64,000 bases of DNA from Elusimicrobiota bacterium (GTDB taxonomy: Bacteria > Elusimicrobiota > Elusimicrobia > 2-02-FULL-39-32): NCBI GenBank assembly GCA_021730935.1, contig JAKFYJ010000018.1, positions 1-64,000 of the forward strand. The letters run 5' to 3'. Position 1 is the first letter of the stretch. Every line of letters starts with the position of its first letter. The position numbers and the translations under genes were made by a program. The notes under the pieces are model-generated. The model had not been told where the DNA came from and ran no database searches. It was given only the letters and a program-made list of their open reading frames with translations. Shown here one piece after another: positions 29,298-39,680 of this stretch.

Positions 29298-32200
29298 TTA
29301 ATCTGAAAGTTCGCCCAGTTCCCGCAAAGCTTCCTTGAGACGGTCATTGTGTTTGCGGAGTTCCAGCCGAGACATCAGGCTGTAAGCGCAGGGAACGACG
29401 AAAAGAGTGAGCAAGGTTGAAACGGCCACTCCCCCAATGATCACGAGGGCCATCGGAACCCGAGTTTCAGCTCCGGGGCCCAAAGCGAGAGCGGGAGGCA
29501 CGGCCGCGGCAATGGTGGAGACGGAAGTCATGACGATGGGGCGAAGACGCACAGGACAGGCATCCATCAGAGCATCTTGAACGGGCAACCCCTGTTTGCG
29601 GCGCTCATTCGTGAAATCCACGAGCAGGATTGAATTTTTCTTGACGATGCCCATCAGGAGCACGATTCCGATCATGCTGAACATGTTGAGTGATTGGTGC
29701 GCGATCACCAGGGCAAGGACCGCGCCCGTGACGCTGAAAGGGAGAGCGATCAGCACCAGCACGGGATGAACGAAACTGTTGAATTGGGCTCCCAGGATCA
29801 TGTACGCGATGACGATGCCGAGGATGATGGCCACAAAAAGTCCCATGAAAGCTTCTTTGAAAGTTTCCGCCGTCCCTGAAAACACAAGTTTGACGCCTTC
29901 AGGCAAGATTTCCTTCCCGATTTTCTCCACTTGTTTGAGCGCGTCCGACTGAGATTTTCCGGGCGCGACATTGGCGAGCAAAGTGATGGCGCGAGAACGG
30001 TTTTGGCGGGTGATGCTCAAAAGGCTCTGTTTTTCCGTCACCTTGACCACGCGGGCCAGAGGCAAAACCTCTCCGCGGTTGTTGCGGACCCAGATTTTGT
30101 CGATGTCGGCTTTGCCTGTGCGGTCCTGGGGCCTGAATCGGACGCGGATGTCATAGCGGTGGCCGCCGCGCGAAAATTTGCCTGCCCGAAGGCCGCCCAG
30201 CGTCGCGTTCACGGCGTTTCCGATGGACGCGGCATTCACGCCCCGGAGAGCCGCCTCAGAACGGTCGGGCCAGATCTGAAATTCCGGCATCCCGAGTTTA
30301 TAATTGGAATTGACGTCCACCATAAACCCGCTCTGTTTCATCTTCTGCTGAAATTTTTCGCTCAGCTCCGCGAGCTGGTTCCAGTCCCGCCCCTGCAGAG
30401 TGAAATCCACAGGAAACCCGCTCTCCGCGCCTCCGCCTCCGACGGAAAGGTCCATCAGAATGGCCTTGGAGATTCCAGGAATTTTTCCCAAATCTTCCCG
30501 GAAAACGCCCATCAGTTCCTGCTGAGTAAACGGCTTTGCGCGTCCCGAGGGAACGGTGCGCTTTTTGGGTTCTTTCAAGGTGATAAAAGTGATGCCTGAA
30601 TTGATTTCGCCGCCTTCAAAACCGCCCACGGCAGTATAATACCGTTCCACTTCGCCTCTCGAAAGGATATAATCTTCCGCTTTTTTGAACACGCTGTCCG
30701 TGTATTCCAGCGAGGAGCCGACGGGAGTTTCCAGCTGGACCAAAAGCATGTTCTGGTCCTGCGGCGGCATGAGCTCTTTTTTTACAATCCCGAAAAGAAA
30801 TAGCGAACCGATGAAAATCGCAACTGAAATCAAAACAATTTTCCAGCGGTGAGAAAGGCACCGGGCAAGCAAAATTCTATATTTTTCCGTCGACCAGTCC
30901 ATGGCGTTGTCCACCGCTTTGGCCAAACCTTTGTGCTCGCCCACTTTGAGGAACTGCGAACACCTCATGGGGGCAAGCGTGAGGGCTTCAATCAATGAGA
31001 GCAGGACGGCCACGGAAATGGTGACGCCGAACTGAAGAAAATATTTCCCGATCACCCCTTTGACGAAGAGGACCGGCAGAAAAATAGCGAGGATGGCGAC
31101 GGAAGCGGCCATGGCTGGAAAATAAATTTCCCGGGCACCCACGAGAGCCGCTTTCACTTGCGGTTCGCCCTGTTCCCTGTGGCGGACGATGTTTTCCAGC
31201 ACCATGATGGCGTCATCCACGACGATCCCCACCACCAAAGTGAGACCCAGGAGCGTGAAGGTGTTTTGGGTGTATCCCAAAAAGTATAGCGCGACGAAAG
31301 TGCCCAAAATCGACGTGGGAATGGCCAAAATGATGTTGACGGCTGAACTCCAGGAACCCAAAAACAGCCAGCAGATGAGGGAGGTCAAAACAGAAGCGAG
31401 GATCAGGTTGAAGTTGAGTTCTTCGGTGGCTTGTTTGATGAATTGAGTGGCGTCGAAATTGACGGCGAGCACCATGCCTTGAGGCAAAGTTTTCTGAAGT
31501 TCTTCCACTCTCTGAACCACTCGTTTGCCCACTTCAACGGCGTTCGCGTTCCTCTGCTTCAAAATTCCAAGTCCCACCGCAATTTTCCCGTTCACCCTCG
31601 ATATGCCGCGAGGGTCGGAAAGACCATATTCAACATCAGCGATGTCTTTGAGGCGGAAAGGAGAATAAATCGGCCGGCCGTTCCGGTCCGAAATGATCAG
31701 GTTTTTGAGCTCGTCAATCGATTGGGCTTCCCCCATCACGCGCAAGTTCCATTCCTTCTGGTTCGTGGACAGATATCCTGCCGGGACCTCCGTATGCTCG
31801 GTGCGGATGGCGGAGAGAACATCGTCCACCGTGATCTCGCGGGACTGCATTTTTACGGGGTCCAGCCAGATGCGCACGGAAGGTTCAATAAACCCGCCCA
31901 GAAAAATGTCGCCCACGCCAGGCAGGGTCGTGAATTTATCTTTCACCTCGTCTTTGACATATTCCATCATGTCGCGGGTGGAACGGTCCCCGGAAAGGGA
32001 AATCCACATGAACGGCTGGTCGTCGGGGTTGAACTTGCTGATGACGGGCGGGTCCATGTCTTTCGGGAGCTCATATTGCGCCTGAGAAATTTTGCTCTGG
32101 ACTTCCTGCAAGGCAACATCCACATCGGTCTTGAGGTCAAACTCAATCGTGATCATGGCCTGACCTTGCCGGGTCACGGAACTGATTTTTTTGACGCCTT

Positions 32201-32423
32201 TGACGGAAGTCATGGAATCTTCGATGGTGTCGACCACTTCGGTTTCCATCACTTCGGGCGAGGCGCCCTCCCACTTTGAGGAAATGGTGAGCACGGGAAA
32301 ATCAACGTCCGGCAGCTGGCTCTTGCCGATCTGCATGAAAGCGATCGCGCCAAAGAGAATCATGGCGATCATGATCATCCACGCGAAAACGGGTTTTTTG
32401 ATGGATATGTCGGAAAGGATCAT
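29298..32423 (-). CDS. efflux RND transporter permease (AcrB/MexB superfamily)
   Basis: 1041 aa; IGKSQLPDVDFPVLTISSKWEGASPEVMETEV, GIVVDDAIMVLEN. Confidence 0.95.
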   Translation of the reverse strand: MILSDISIKKPVFAWMIMIAMILFGAIAFMQIGKSQLPDVDFPVLTISSKWEGASPEVMETEVVDTIEDSMTSVKGVKKISSVTRQGQAMITIEFDLKTDVDVALQEVQSKISQAQYELPKDMDPPVISKFNPDDQPFMWISLSGDRSTRDMMEYVKDEVKDKFTTLPGVGDIFLGGFIEPSVRIWLDPVKMQSREITVDDVLSAIRTEHTEVPAGYLSTNQKEWNLRVMGEAQSIDELKNLIISDRNGRPIYSPFRLKDIADVEYGLSDPRGISRVNGKIAVGLGILKQRNANAVEVGKRVVQRVEELQKTLPQGMVLAVNFDATQFIKQATEELNFNLILASVLTSLICWLFLGSWSSAVNIILAIPTSILGTFVALYFLGYTQNTFTLLGLTLVVGIVVDDAIMVLENIVRHREQGEPQVKAALVGAREIYFPAMAASVAILAIFLPVLFVKGVIGKYFLQFGVTISVAVLLSLIEALTLAPMRCSQFLKVGEHKGLAKAVDNAMDWSTEKYRILLARCLSHRWKIVLISVAIFIGSLFLFGIVKKELMPPQDQNMLLVQLETPVGSSLEYTDSVFKKAEDYILSRGEVERYYTAVGGFEGGEINSGITFITLKEPKKRTVPSGRAKPFTQQELMGVFREDLGKIPGISKAILMDLSVGGGGAESGFPVDFTLQGRDWNQLAELSEKFQQKMKQSGFMVDVNSNYKLGMPEFQIWPDRSEAALRGVNAASIGNAVNATLGGLRAGKFSRGGHRYDIRVRFRPQDRTGKADIDKIWVRNNRGEVLPLARVVKVTEKQSLLSITRQNRSRAITLLANVAPGKSQSDALKQVEKIGKEILPEGVKLVFSGTAETFKEAFMGLFVAIILGIVIAYMILGAQFNSFVHPVLVLIALPFSVTGAVLALVIAHQSLNMFSMIGIVLLMGIVKKNSILLVDFTNERRKQGLPVQDALMDACPVRLRPIVMTSVSTIAAAVPPALALGPGAETRVPMALVIIGGVAVSTLLTLFVVPCAYSLMSRLELRKHNDRLKEALRELGELSD

Positions 32424-32441
32424 AAGAAGTTAAATTATAAA

Positions 32442-33704
32442 TTAAATGGAGGAGCGATGATAGGCGGCTTCGATGGCGTCACAGGCGTTTTTGACCCCGT
32501 CTTCGGAACGGACCGTTTGTCCGATTTTCTCCGCGTTACCGAGGATGTCTTTGTCCCCCAAAATTTCTTCAAGGGCGCGGGAAAGAGTCGAAATGGAAAG
32601 ATGCTTTTTACGCAAAACTGTCCCGGCCCCGATCCGTTTTATCCTGTCCGCGTTGTCATATTGATCATGCGCAAAAGGCATCACAATTTCCGGCCGGCCA
32701 GAACGCAGGGCCTGGGCGGTGGTGCCGATGCCGCCCTGGTGCACGATGCCAGAGCATTTCGGGAAAAGCCAGTGATACGGCGCGGTTTTGACAGCCACAG
32801 CCTGCCTGGGATCAAGATCCATTTTGTCCGCCATGTCCCCCGCCACAAGAACGGCCCGCCGCCCCAAATTTCGGCAGGCGTCCTGGGCAATGTGATAAAA
32901 ATCGTCCGCGATATGAACCGCTGACGAGCCCAGAGTAAAACACACCGGAGACGGCCCTTCAGACAAGAATTCCTGCAGTCTTGGATCAACGCCCTGCCCC
33001 CCGATATCTTCATCATGAAACATAAACCCGCAGATTTGGGTTTTCTCGGGCCAATCCGGCTGAGGGTCCGCAAAGACTTTAGAGAAATGGCAGAGCACGC
33101 CATAAGGGGAATGTTGGCCTTCAAACAAAGGGTCCTTGCCTTCCGGCATCCCAAGGTCCCGCCTCAAGGCCCTCACAGGTTCGCTCCAGGAATGTGAAAT
33201 CTTCCTCAGGAATTTAAACAAAGGCCCGTTCACTTTGGGGCCGAACCGCCTCAACCCCGAAAGCCACGGGGCCGGGGCCAAAACCGGGGGATCATAAGCC
33301 GAGAAAAAAATCATGGGGGCGAGAGCTGTGGACATCCAAGGGATCCCCGTCTTCTCGGCAAAGACAGGCACGGCATAAGTGATGACATGAGAGAGCAGGA
33401 GGTCCGCGCCCGCCGCCGCGGCAGAAAGATCGTCGTATGCGTCCCGCAGGTGCGGCATGACATAATTGCGGATGACATGTTCTGATCCGTTCCTGTCGTC
33501 CATAATCTTGCGGAAATCTTCCGGTGAAAGATCTTTGTCCGGCCTCATGGGCGCAAACTCAATCCCTTGTCTTATGATGTCGCCGCGATATTTGGGAGAA
33601 GTCAGGATCACAGCCTTGTGCCCGCGCGCAATGAGGCCCTTGGCGAGAGGGAGATAAGGGTGAATGTCGCCGTAGGAGCCAAGCGTGGAAATGACGATTT
33701 TCAT
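32442..33704 (-). CDS. UGT-type glycosyltransferase (GT1)
   Basis: GSYGDIHPYLPLAKGLIARGH; SGIVHQGGIGTTAQALRSGRPEIVMPFAHDQYDNA. Confidence 0.92.
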   Translation of the reverse strand: MKIVISTLGSYGDIHPYLPLAKGLIARGHKAVILTSPKYRGDIIRQGIEFAPMRPDKDLSPEDFRKIMDDRNGSEHVIRNYVMPHLRDAYDDLSAAAAGADLLLSHVITYAVPVFAEKTGIPWMSTALAPMIFFSAYDPPVLAPAPWLSGLRRFGPKVNGPLFKFLRKISHSWSEPVRALRRDLGMPEGKDPLFEGQHSPYGVLCHFSKVFADPQPDWPEKTQICGFMFHDEDIGGQGVDPRLQEFLSEGPSPVCFTLGSSAVHIADDFYHIAQDACRNLGRRAVLVAGDMADKMDLDPRQAVAVKTAPYHWLFPKCSGIVHQGGIGTTAQALRSGRPEIVMPFAHDQYDNADRIKRIGAGTVLRKKHLSISTLSRALEEILGDKDILGNAEKIGQTVRSEDGVKNACDAIEAAYHRSSI

Positions 33705-33786
33705 GTGACCAAACGCACCCTCCTTGTTACAAAAAGTTTACATCTTTGTGAGGATTATTCAAGGTGTCCGGGGGTATGCTTGGGGT

Positions 33787-36700
33787 ATGAAGAACTGGAT
33801 ATGCAAGCCCGCAACTTTGATATTCGGACTGATGTTGGCCTCCAGCAACGCTATAAACGCGGCGGATTCCCCAGCCGTAAGGGCCTCCCGCCATCAGTTC
33901 CCACGGATCGCCAACCAGATCCAAAACTATAGCCCGAGTGACCAGACCCTTGCGGCGGCGGCATATTGGGACCTTTTGGTTATGGACGCGGAAGCGATTG
34001 CCAAAAAACCTTCGGCATTTGGGGAACTCGGCTCTTTAAGGACAAAGAATCCAAATATTATTACCTTGGGATATTTTTCATCCGCGGACATTGTCCCCGG
34101 TTCGATCAACACTCAGATTATCGGAAACTTCATCAAGCAACTTCAGAACGGCTGGTATTTCAAGGACACCGCCGGAAATAAAATAAATCTATACGAACTC
34201 ACCCCCAACAACTGGACGAACATGCTCAACCTGACCACAGGGGTGAATCAGTTCATGCCGGATTATCTTCAGCAGTCGGTGATTTCCACTGGAAAGCTGG
34301 ATGGGATATTCTACGATTGGATGAGCGCAAACGTTGCCTGGATCAACCACCGCACCCCCAATCCCAACGCCCCCCTGGACATCAACAATGACGGGCAGGC
34401 GGATTCTGACGCGGTCATTGACGCCCAATGGATCTCGGGGATGAACACCCTGCTGAACAACTCCCATAACGTTTATCCTGCGGATACAATTGTGATGGGC
34501 AACGGCGGCTGGCGGGAAGGAACGACGTTCGATCCAAAACTCAACGGAATGTTGATCGAACAGTTCCTGGCCGGAGAGTTAGGAAATCCCTCCTTTTATG
34601 GTTGGAGCGGGGTCATGAAGAGTTATCGCGATCATCTGGCGAACGGACTTCAACCCAACCTGACGATTCTCATGGGCAATCGTGATAGCGCGACAGATAC
34701 ATCCTTCATGCGTTTCACCTTGGCATCAACGCTGATGGGCGACGGATACTTCAGTTTCACAAACGGGGATAGCGTCCCCACCGGATCTCAAAGCGCGCCT
34801 TATGACAGCGTGCGTTGGTATGACGAATTTGCCGTCGACCTGTTGACCGGGCTTGCCTCCGAACCTTCTCTTCAACATAAGGGGTATCTCGGCATGCCTT
34901 TGTCTGAAGCATACAACCCCCTTTCGGTTTCAGAAAAACTTAACGCAACCCTTGACCTGGGAGGGACTCTTGCTCAAAACAAACCCTGGAGGCGGGATTT
35001 TGAGAACGGAATCGCACTCGTCAACCCCGCTCCGAATTCCGTTGTGATCAACCTCGGCAAGAGCTACAGAAAAATCAGCGGCGGAGTGGATCCTGTCTTT
35101 AACAACGGAGCCAGAATCACATCAATCACTCTGCCCTCGCGAAGCGGAGCGGTCCTCTTAAACGACACGCTACCCAACAATCAGGACACCCAGGCTCCGA
35201 ACGCCCCAAACAATCTCACTGCGACAGCCGTTTCTCAGACTCAGATTAACCTTGCATGGACCGCATCGAGCGACAACACAGGCGTCGCCGGGTATTTCAT
35301 CCTCCGAGATGGAACATTAATCGCCCGGACGGCAAATTTAACTTATCAGGATTTAAATCTGGACACAAGTAAGATTTACAGATATATCCTCGTGGCCTAC
35401 GATGCAAACGGCAATGTGTCGCTTCAATCAGCATCCGCCAGCAACGCAAATTTCAAAGACACCACTCCCCCTTCGCCTCCGGCGCGCCTGATCGCGACCC
35501 CTGTTTCTTCCACCGAGATCGACCTCACCTGGGACCCCTCAACGGACAATGTGGGCGTCAAAGGGTATTCAATCATCCGTGATGGCGTATTTACAGGAAA
35601 AACAGTCGTGGGGACTTCGTTCCAGGATACAGGATTAAATCCAGATCAAACCTATGTTTATACGGTCGTTGCTTTTGATGCCGTTTTTAATGCTTCAGCG
35701 CAATCAAATTCCGCCACAGCAAAAACACTTCCCATTGCCATGCCGAACCAAGCCCCCACAGCCAACGCCGGAGCGGATCAAACCATCACTCTCCCCAGCC
35801 AAGCTTCCATCTCAGGAACCGCTTCCGACGACGGTCTCCCCACACCTGCTTCTCTGTCGTATACCTGGACCAAGGTCAGTGGATCCGGAATCGTCACATT
35901 CGTCAATGACAAATCTCTCAACACTTCAGTCTCATTCTCCGCCGCAGGAACTTATGTCCTCAGACTCACCGCAAGCGACTCCGTTTTATCCACTTCAGAT
36001 GACATCACCATTATCGTGAACCCTGCTCCTCCCGTCAACCAAGCTCCCACAGTCAACGCAGGAGCGGACCAAACCATCACTCTCCCCAGCCAGGCTTCCA
36101 TATCGGGAACAGCTTCCGATGATGGTCTTCCCACTCCTGCTTCTCTCTCATACTCCTGGACCAAGGTCAGCGGATCTGGAATCGTCACATTCGCCAACGA
36201 CAAATCTCTCAACACTTCCGTCACATTCTCTGCCGCTGGAACTTATGTCCTCAGACTCACTGTCACAGATTCTCTGCTCTCAACCTCAGACGACATCACC
36301 ATCACCGTGAACCCTGCTCCTCCCGTCAACCAAGCCCCCACAGCCAATGCCGGAGCAGACCAAACCATCACTCTCCCCAGCCAAGCTTCCATCTCAGGAA
36401 CCGCTTCGGACGACAGTCTCCCCACACCTGCTTCTCTGTCTTATACCTGGACCAAGGTCAGCGGACCGGGAATCGTAACATTCGCGAACGACAAATCTCT
36501 CAACACTTCCGTCACATTCTCTGCCGCGGGAATTTATGTTCTCAGACTCACCGTCACAGACTCTCTGCTTTCAACCTCAGACGATATCACCATCACCGTG
36601 AACCCTGCTCCTCCCGTCAACCAAGCTCCCACAGTCAACGCAGGAGCGGACCAAACCATCACTCTCCCCAGCCAAGCTTCCATCTCAGGAACCGCTTCGG

Positions 36701-37191
36701 ACGATGACCCCACTGCCTCCCTCACATATCTCTGGACCAAAGTCAGCGGGCCCGGGACGGTGGCGTTCTCAAACGAAAAGGCGCTCAACACGTCCGTCAC
36801 ATTCTCCGCCGCTGGAACCTATGTCTTAAACCTGACAGCAAATGACGGAAACAGCTCTGGGTCCGATGACATCACCATCAAGGTGGCCGCCGCGCCCGCT
36901 CCCGCCGAAGGATTTGTGTTTCCCAACCCCGCAGTCGGAGGCGCCGCTCCGGTGATCAAAGCGATGATCGGCAAAGCGGACCGCGTGACGATCGATATTT
37001 ATAACACGAGCGGAGCCAATGTCCACAGCGCCGAAATCAGAGGAGAAGATGCGCGCGTTGCCAACGGAGAATATTATTATGAATATGCCTGGACTGAGGG
37101 CCAGGCCAGCGGGATATATTTCGCGCACATCAAAGGCGAGACAGGCTCCCAGACCGTGAAAACCAAAATCAAGTTCGCCGTCGTGCATTAA
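33787..37191 (+). CDS. secreted multi-domain protein: GHL15-like glycoside hydrolase, 2 FN3, 4 PKD/REJ-like repeats, FlgD/T9SS-like C-terminus
   Basis: KLDGIFYDWMSANVAW; two FN3-like units (NLTATAVSQTQINLAWTASSDNTGVAGYFI); repeated NQAPTANAGADQTITLPSQASISGTASDDG; C-term IYNTSGANV...SGIYFAHIKG. Confidence 0.8.
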   Translation: MKNWICKPATLIFGLMLASSNAINAADSPAVRASRHQFPRIANQIQNYSPSDQTLAAAAYWDLLVMDAEAIAKKPSAFGELGSLRTKNPNIITLGYFSSADIVPGSINTQIIGNFIKQLQNGWYFKDTAGNKINLYELTPNNWTNMLNLTTGVNQFMPDYLQQSVISTGKLDGIFYDWMSANVAWINHRTPNPNAPLDINNDGQADSDAVIDAQWISGMNTLLNNSHNVYPADTIVMGNGGWREGTTFDPKLNGMLIEQFLAGELGNPSFYGWSGVMKSYRDHLANGLQPNLTILMGNRDSATDTSFMRFTLASTLMGDGYFSFTNGDSVPTGSQSAPYDSVRWYDEFAVDLLTGLASEPSLQHKGYLGMPLSEAYNPLSVSEKLNATLDLGGTLAQNKPWRRDFENGIALVNPAPNSVVINLGKSYRKISGGVDPVFNNGARITSITLPSRSGAVLLNDTLPNNQDTQAPNAPNNLTATAVSQTQINLAWTASSDNTGVAGYFILRDGTLIARTANLTYQDLNLDTSKIYRYILVAYDANGNVSLQSASASNANFKDTTPPSPPARLIATPVSSTEIDLTWDPSTDNVGVKGYSIIRDGVFTGKTVVGTSFQDTGLNPDQTYVYTVVAFDAVFNASAQSNSATAKTLPIAMPNQAPTANAGADQTITLPSQASISGTASDDGLPTPASLSYTWTKVSGSGIVTFVNDKSLNTSVSFSAAGTYVLRLTASDSVLSTSDDITIIVNPAPPVNQAPTVNAGADQTITLPSQASISGTASDDGLPTPASLSYSWTKVSGSGIVTFANDKSLNTSVTFSAAGTYVLRLTVTDSLLSTSDDITITVNPAPPVNQAPTANAGADQTITLPSQASISGTASDDSLPTPASLSYTWTKVSGPGIVTFANDKSLNTSVTFSAAGIYVLRLTVTDSLLSTSDDITITVNPAPPVNQAPTVNAGADQTITLPSQASISGTASDDDPTASLTYLWTKVSGPGTVAFSNEKALNTSVTFSAAGTYVLNLTANDGNSSGSDDITIKVAAAPAPAEGFVFPNPAVGGAAPVIKAMIGKADRVTIDIYNTSGANVHSAEIRGEDARVANGEYYYEYAWTEGQASGIYFAHIKGETGSQTVKTKIKFAVVH
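35746..36900 (+). repeat. tandem coding repeats (period 291 bp, 97 aa)
   Basis: AACCAAGC(C/T)CCCACAG starts at 35746, 36037, 36328, 36619; fourth copy slightly shorter and diverged. Confidence 0.9.
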
Positions 37192-37211
37192 AATTTTGAT
37201 AGACTGTCGGC

Positions 37212-37895
37212 ATGACAAAAGCCCCGGCGGTTTCCGCGGAAGAAATGCGAAGGATCGACGAACGAGCGGTCAAAGAATTTCACATTCCTGTCTTAAAGCT
37301 GATGGAGAATGCCGGAAAATCTGTGGCAAACGCGTGCCTCAAGACAATCCGCGCCAATAAAATAAAAAATCCCAAAGTCCTTTTATTATGCGGCGGCGGA
37401 AACAACGGAGGAGACGGATTCGTCGCGGCGAGACGGCTTTATTTAAAAAAAATCCCCGTGAGCATTCTGCTCTTCAAACCCAAAGAATCTTTAAAGGGTC
37501 CTGTTCTCATCAATTTCCGCAAACTGATCCGTCTTAAAATTCCCCATCATGTGGAACCCACTCTGCGTTTAATAATGGCTGAAATCAAGGGAAGTCATCT
37601 TATTGTTGATGCGATATTCGGGACGGGACTCAAGCGGAACATTTCGGGTGTGATAAAAAAATCTATTCGGGCGGTCAACGCATCAGAAAAACCGGTGATT
37701 GCCGTCGACATTCCCTCAGGGATGGACGCGGACACCGCGGAAGTTCACGGAGTGAGCGTCAAGGCGGACCTCACAATAACGATGGGGGCTCTCAAGCTCG
37801 GCTTCCTCAAGAAAAAATCGAGGCGCTATACTGGAAAAATTGAAGTCGCCGACATCGGGTTTCCGAAAAGCTTATTTTCCAAACCAATATTTTAA
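37212..37895 (+). CDS. nnrE: NAD(P)H-hydrate epimerase (YjeF N-terminal domain)
   Basis: LLCGGGNNGGDGFVAARRL, DAIFGTGL, VAVDIPSGMDADT. Confidence 0.93.
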   Translation: MTKAPAVSAEEMRRIDERAVKEFHIPVLKLMENAGKSVANACLKTIRANKIKNPKVLLLCGGGNNGGDGFVAARRLYLKKIPVSILLFKPKESLKGPVLINFRKLIRLKIPHHVEPTLRLIMAEIKGSHLIVDAIFGTGLKRNISGVIKKSIRAVNASEKPVIAVDIPSGMDADTAEVHGVSVKADLTITMGALKLGFLKKKSRRYTGKIEVADIGFPKSLFSKPIF

Positions 37896-38156
37896 AGCCA
37901 TCTCAACAAATCCTTCCCGCGCGGCCCAGCTCAGAACCAGTGCCGCAATTCCGAGGACCAGCAGAGCCAAAACCAACGACATCAATGAAAGCCAACGGCG
38001 GCAGGAAGCGCAATAATCCTGTGAAAACTCGCTGAACAGGAATGCGCCTCCGTGCATCATCGCAGAGGCGGCAGAAGCCAGAATTTTAAATCCGAAGGGA
38101 ATGGGTTTTCCCTCTCCGTCGGAAAGTGAGCGGGAACAGCGGTAACATTGAGGCAT
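37872..38156 (-). CDS. small membrane protein with N-terminal CxxC
   Basis: MPQCYRCSRSLSDGEGKPIPFG, CxxC pair plus TM segments. Confidence 0.5.
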   Translation of the reverse strand: MPQCYRCSRSLSDGEGKPIPFGFKILASAASAMMHGGAFLFSEFSQDYCASCRRWLSLMSLVLALLVLGIAALVLSWAAREGFVEMALKYWFGK

Positions 38157-38222
38157 GTTCAAAGTATTATAGTCAAATCCGCGACGTAACAAAAATGCCT
38201 GTTTGCACGTCTAAAATAAGAC

Positions 38223-38773
38223 ATGAACCGGAAGAACATTTTGCTTTTTGTGATCCTGATGAATCCCCCTCTCCTTTTTGCAGGGGCATCTGTGAACGTT
38301 TCGCGGAATGCCAAGCCCAGGATCGAGCATGCCGTTATCGTCGAAACATCCGACGGGTGGACGGACTGCCAGTGGAGGCAACCCTGAAAGCTCCTCCCGG
38401 ATATGTCAGTCACATGAAGCTTTATTACAGGACAGGCGCGGAAAAATTCGGCGGGTTTTATACTGAAACGGACATGCAGACCCTCAGCGGATCGGACAGC
38501 GGACAATATTGGGGTCTCATTCCCGGCTCAGCGATCAACAGCGGCGAGGATCTCGAATATTTCATTGTCGCCGAAGAATCCGCGGAAAGTCTTCAAGCTT
38601 TCCGGAAAATATCCCCGAACCCTTCCTTTATCAGGGCCCCGGATTTTGGATTGACGTCCTCCCAAAACCGGACGATTCTGAAAAATGTAAATCCGCCGAA
38701 AAAGAGGTCGTCAGAAGACGGGGTTAAGGATTTTTCGCCGGGAGTTGTTTTGACTATTCCTTCGCTTTACTAA
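38223..38773 (+). pseudogene. secreted protein disrupted by an apparent -1 frameshift near 38355-38357
   Basis: Frame 1 encodes signal peptide MNRKNILLFVILMNPPLLFAGASVNV and stops after ...CQWRQP*; frame 2 continues VDGLPVEATLKAPPGYVSHMKLYYRTG... joined if GGG were GGGG. Confidence 0.6.
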
Positions 38774-39512
38774 AACCGTATCCCCGAGTCATAATAAAAT
38801 TCTCAACCACAAAACGTAAGGCTCGGTTAACTTTATCCTGGACTTTATTTACTTTTTCTATGAATACGGTTAACTCCATTTTCGTAATTATAGAACTACT
38901 CATATACCCTATTACAGCCACATCTCCAAAGTAAAAACGTGAAGTGCCTAAAGTATGTCCACGAGAGATATAGGCATCACTAGCGGCAGTCCCATCTACT
39001 TTATAAAAGCCCTTTTTGTATCCTATACCCATCTCATTTGGACTAATGTGTGAACCTGTTTTATGACGAATCAAAAGCAAGATGTTCCTAAAATCTGGAT
39101 CGGATGACGAATATTTTTCCTGAGAAAGGTTCACTAGTTCCAGCCAAGCAGCTCGATTTTCGGAACTTAGTTTTCGTGTTACTTCCTGAAGGATAGGATG
39201 TTTCAATGTCTCTACATTCTTTTCTATTCCCCTAAAAATTTCATGAAATATTGAACAAGTTAATTTGAAGAGATGATTTTGCATTCCAGAATACTGGCCC
39301 TGATATCGTGAAATCACAGGATCATCAGTTCTTCCAAGACTAAGACGCGAATGCGCCCATGCTATATCTTTAAAATCATTGTAAAAAACCGCAAGTGAAA
39401 GAACAAAATTACAAACATCCCTTTCATCAGGATTCTTTGGAATAAATGCATCAGGATTAAAAGTTTCCAAAGGTGCAAGATCATCAAATGGCAGGCGAAA
39501 TTTTTCTTCCAT
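38754..39512 (-). CDS. hypothetical protein
   Basis: MEEKFRLPFDDLAPLETFNPDAF start; intact ORF, no recognised domain. Confidence 0.55.
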   Translation of the reverse strand: MEEKFRLPFDDLAPLETFNPDAFIPKNPDERDVCNFVLSLAVFYNDFKDIAWAHSRLSLGRTDDPVISRYQGQYSGMQNHLFKLTCSIFHEIFRGIEKNVETLKHPILQEVTRKLSSENRAAWLELVNLSQEKYSSSDPDFRNILLLIRHKTGSHISPNEMGIGYKKGFYKVDGTAASDAYISRGHTLGTSRFYFGDVAVIGYMSSSIITKMELTVFIEKVNKVQDKVNRALRFVVENFIMTRGYGFSKAKE

Positions 39513-39680
39513 TTTAATCCCTCTAAAGCTACTACATAAAAACAATATTATACCTCTTCCCATAAATAAATTGATCTGAAAAGTGGCCAACTTTCCCACA
39601 CAAGTTGATATAATTCAGGCTCCTCCTCCCCCCTTAAATCTCTTAAGATATTTTCAGAAAATATTAAGGAGGATTAAGCG

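Noticed and set aside
31431-32279. 282-aa plus-strand ORF opposite RND permease
   Set aside because: Antisense shadow of a well-supported gene.
35746-36900. Possible CRISPR-like or satellite repeat
   Set aside because: Period 291 bp is in frame and encodes PKD/REJ-like domains; no spacer structure.
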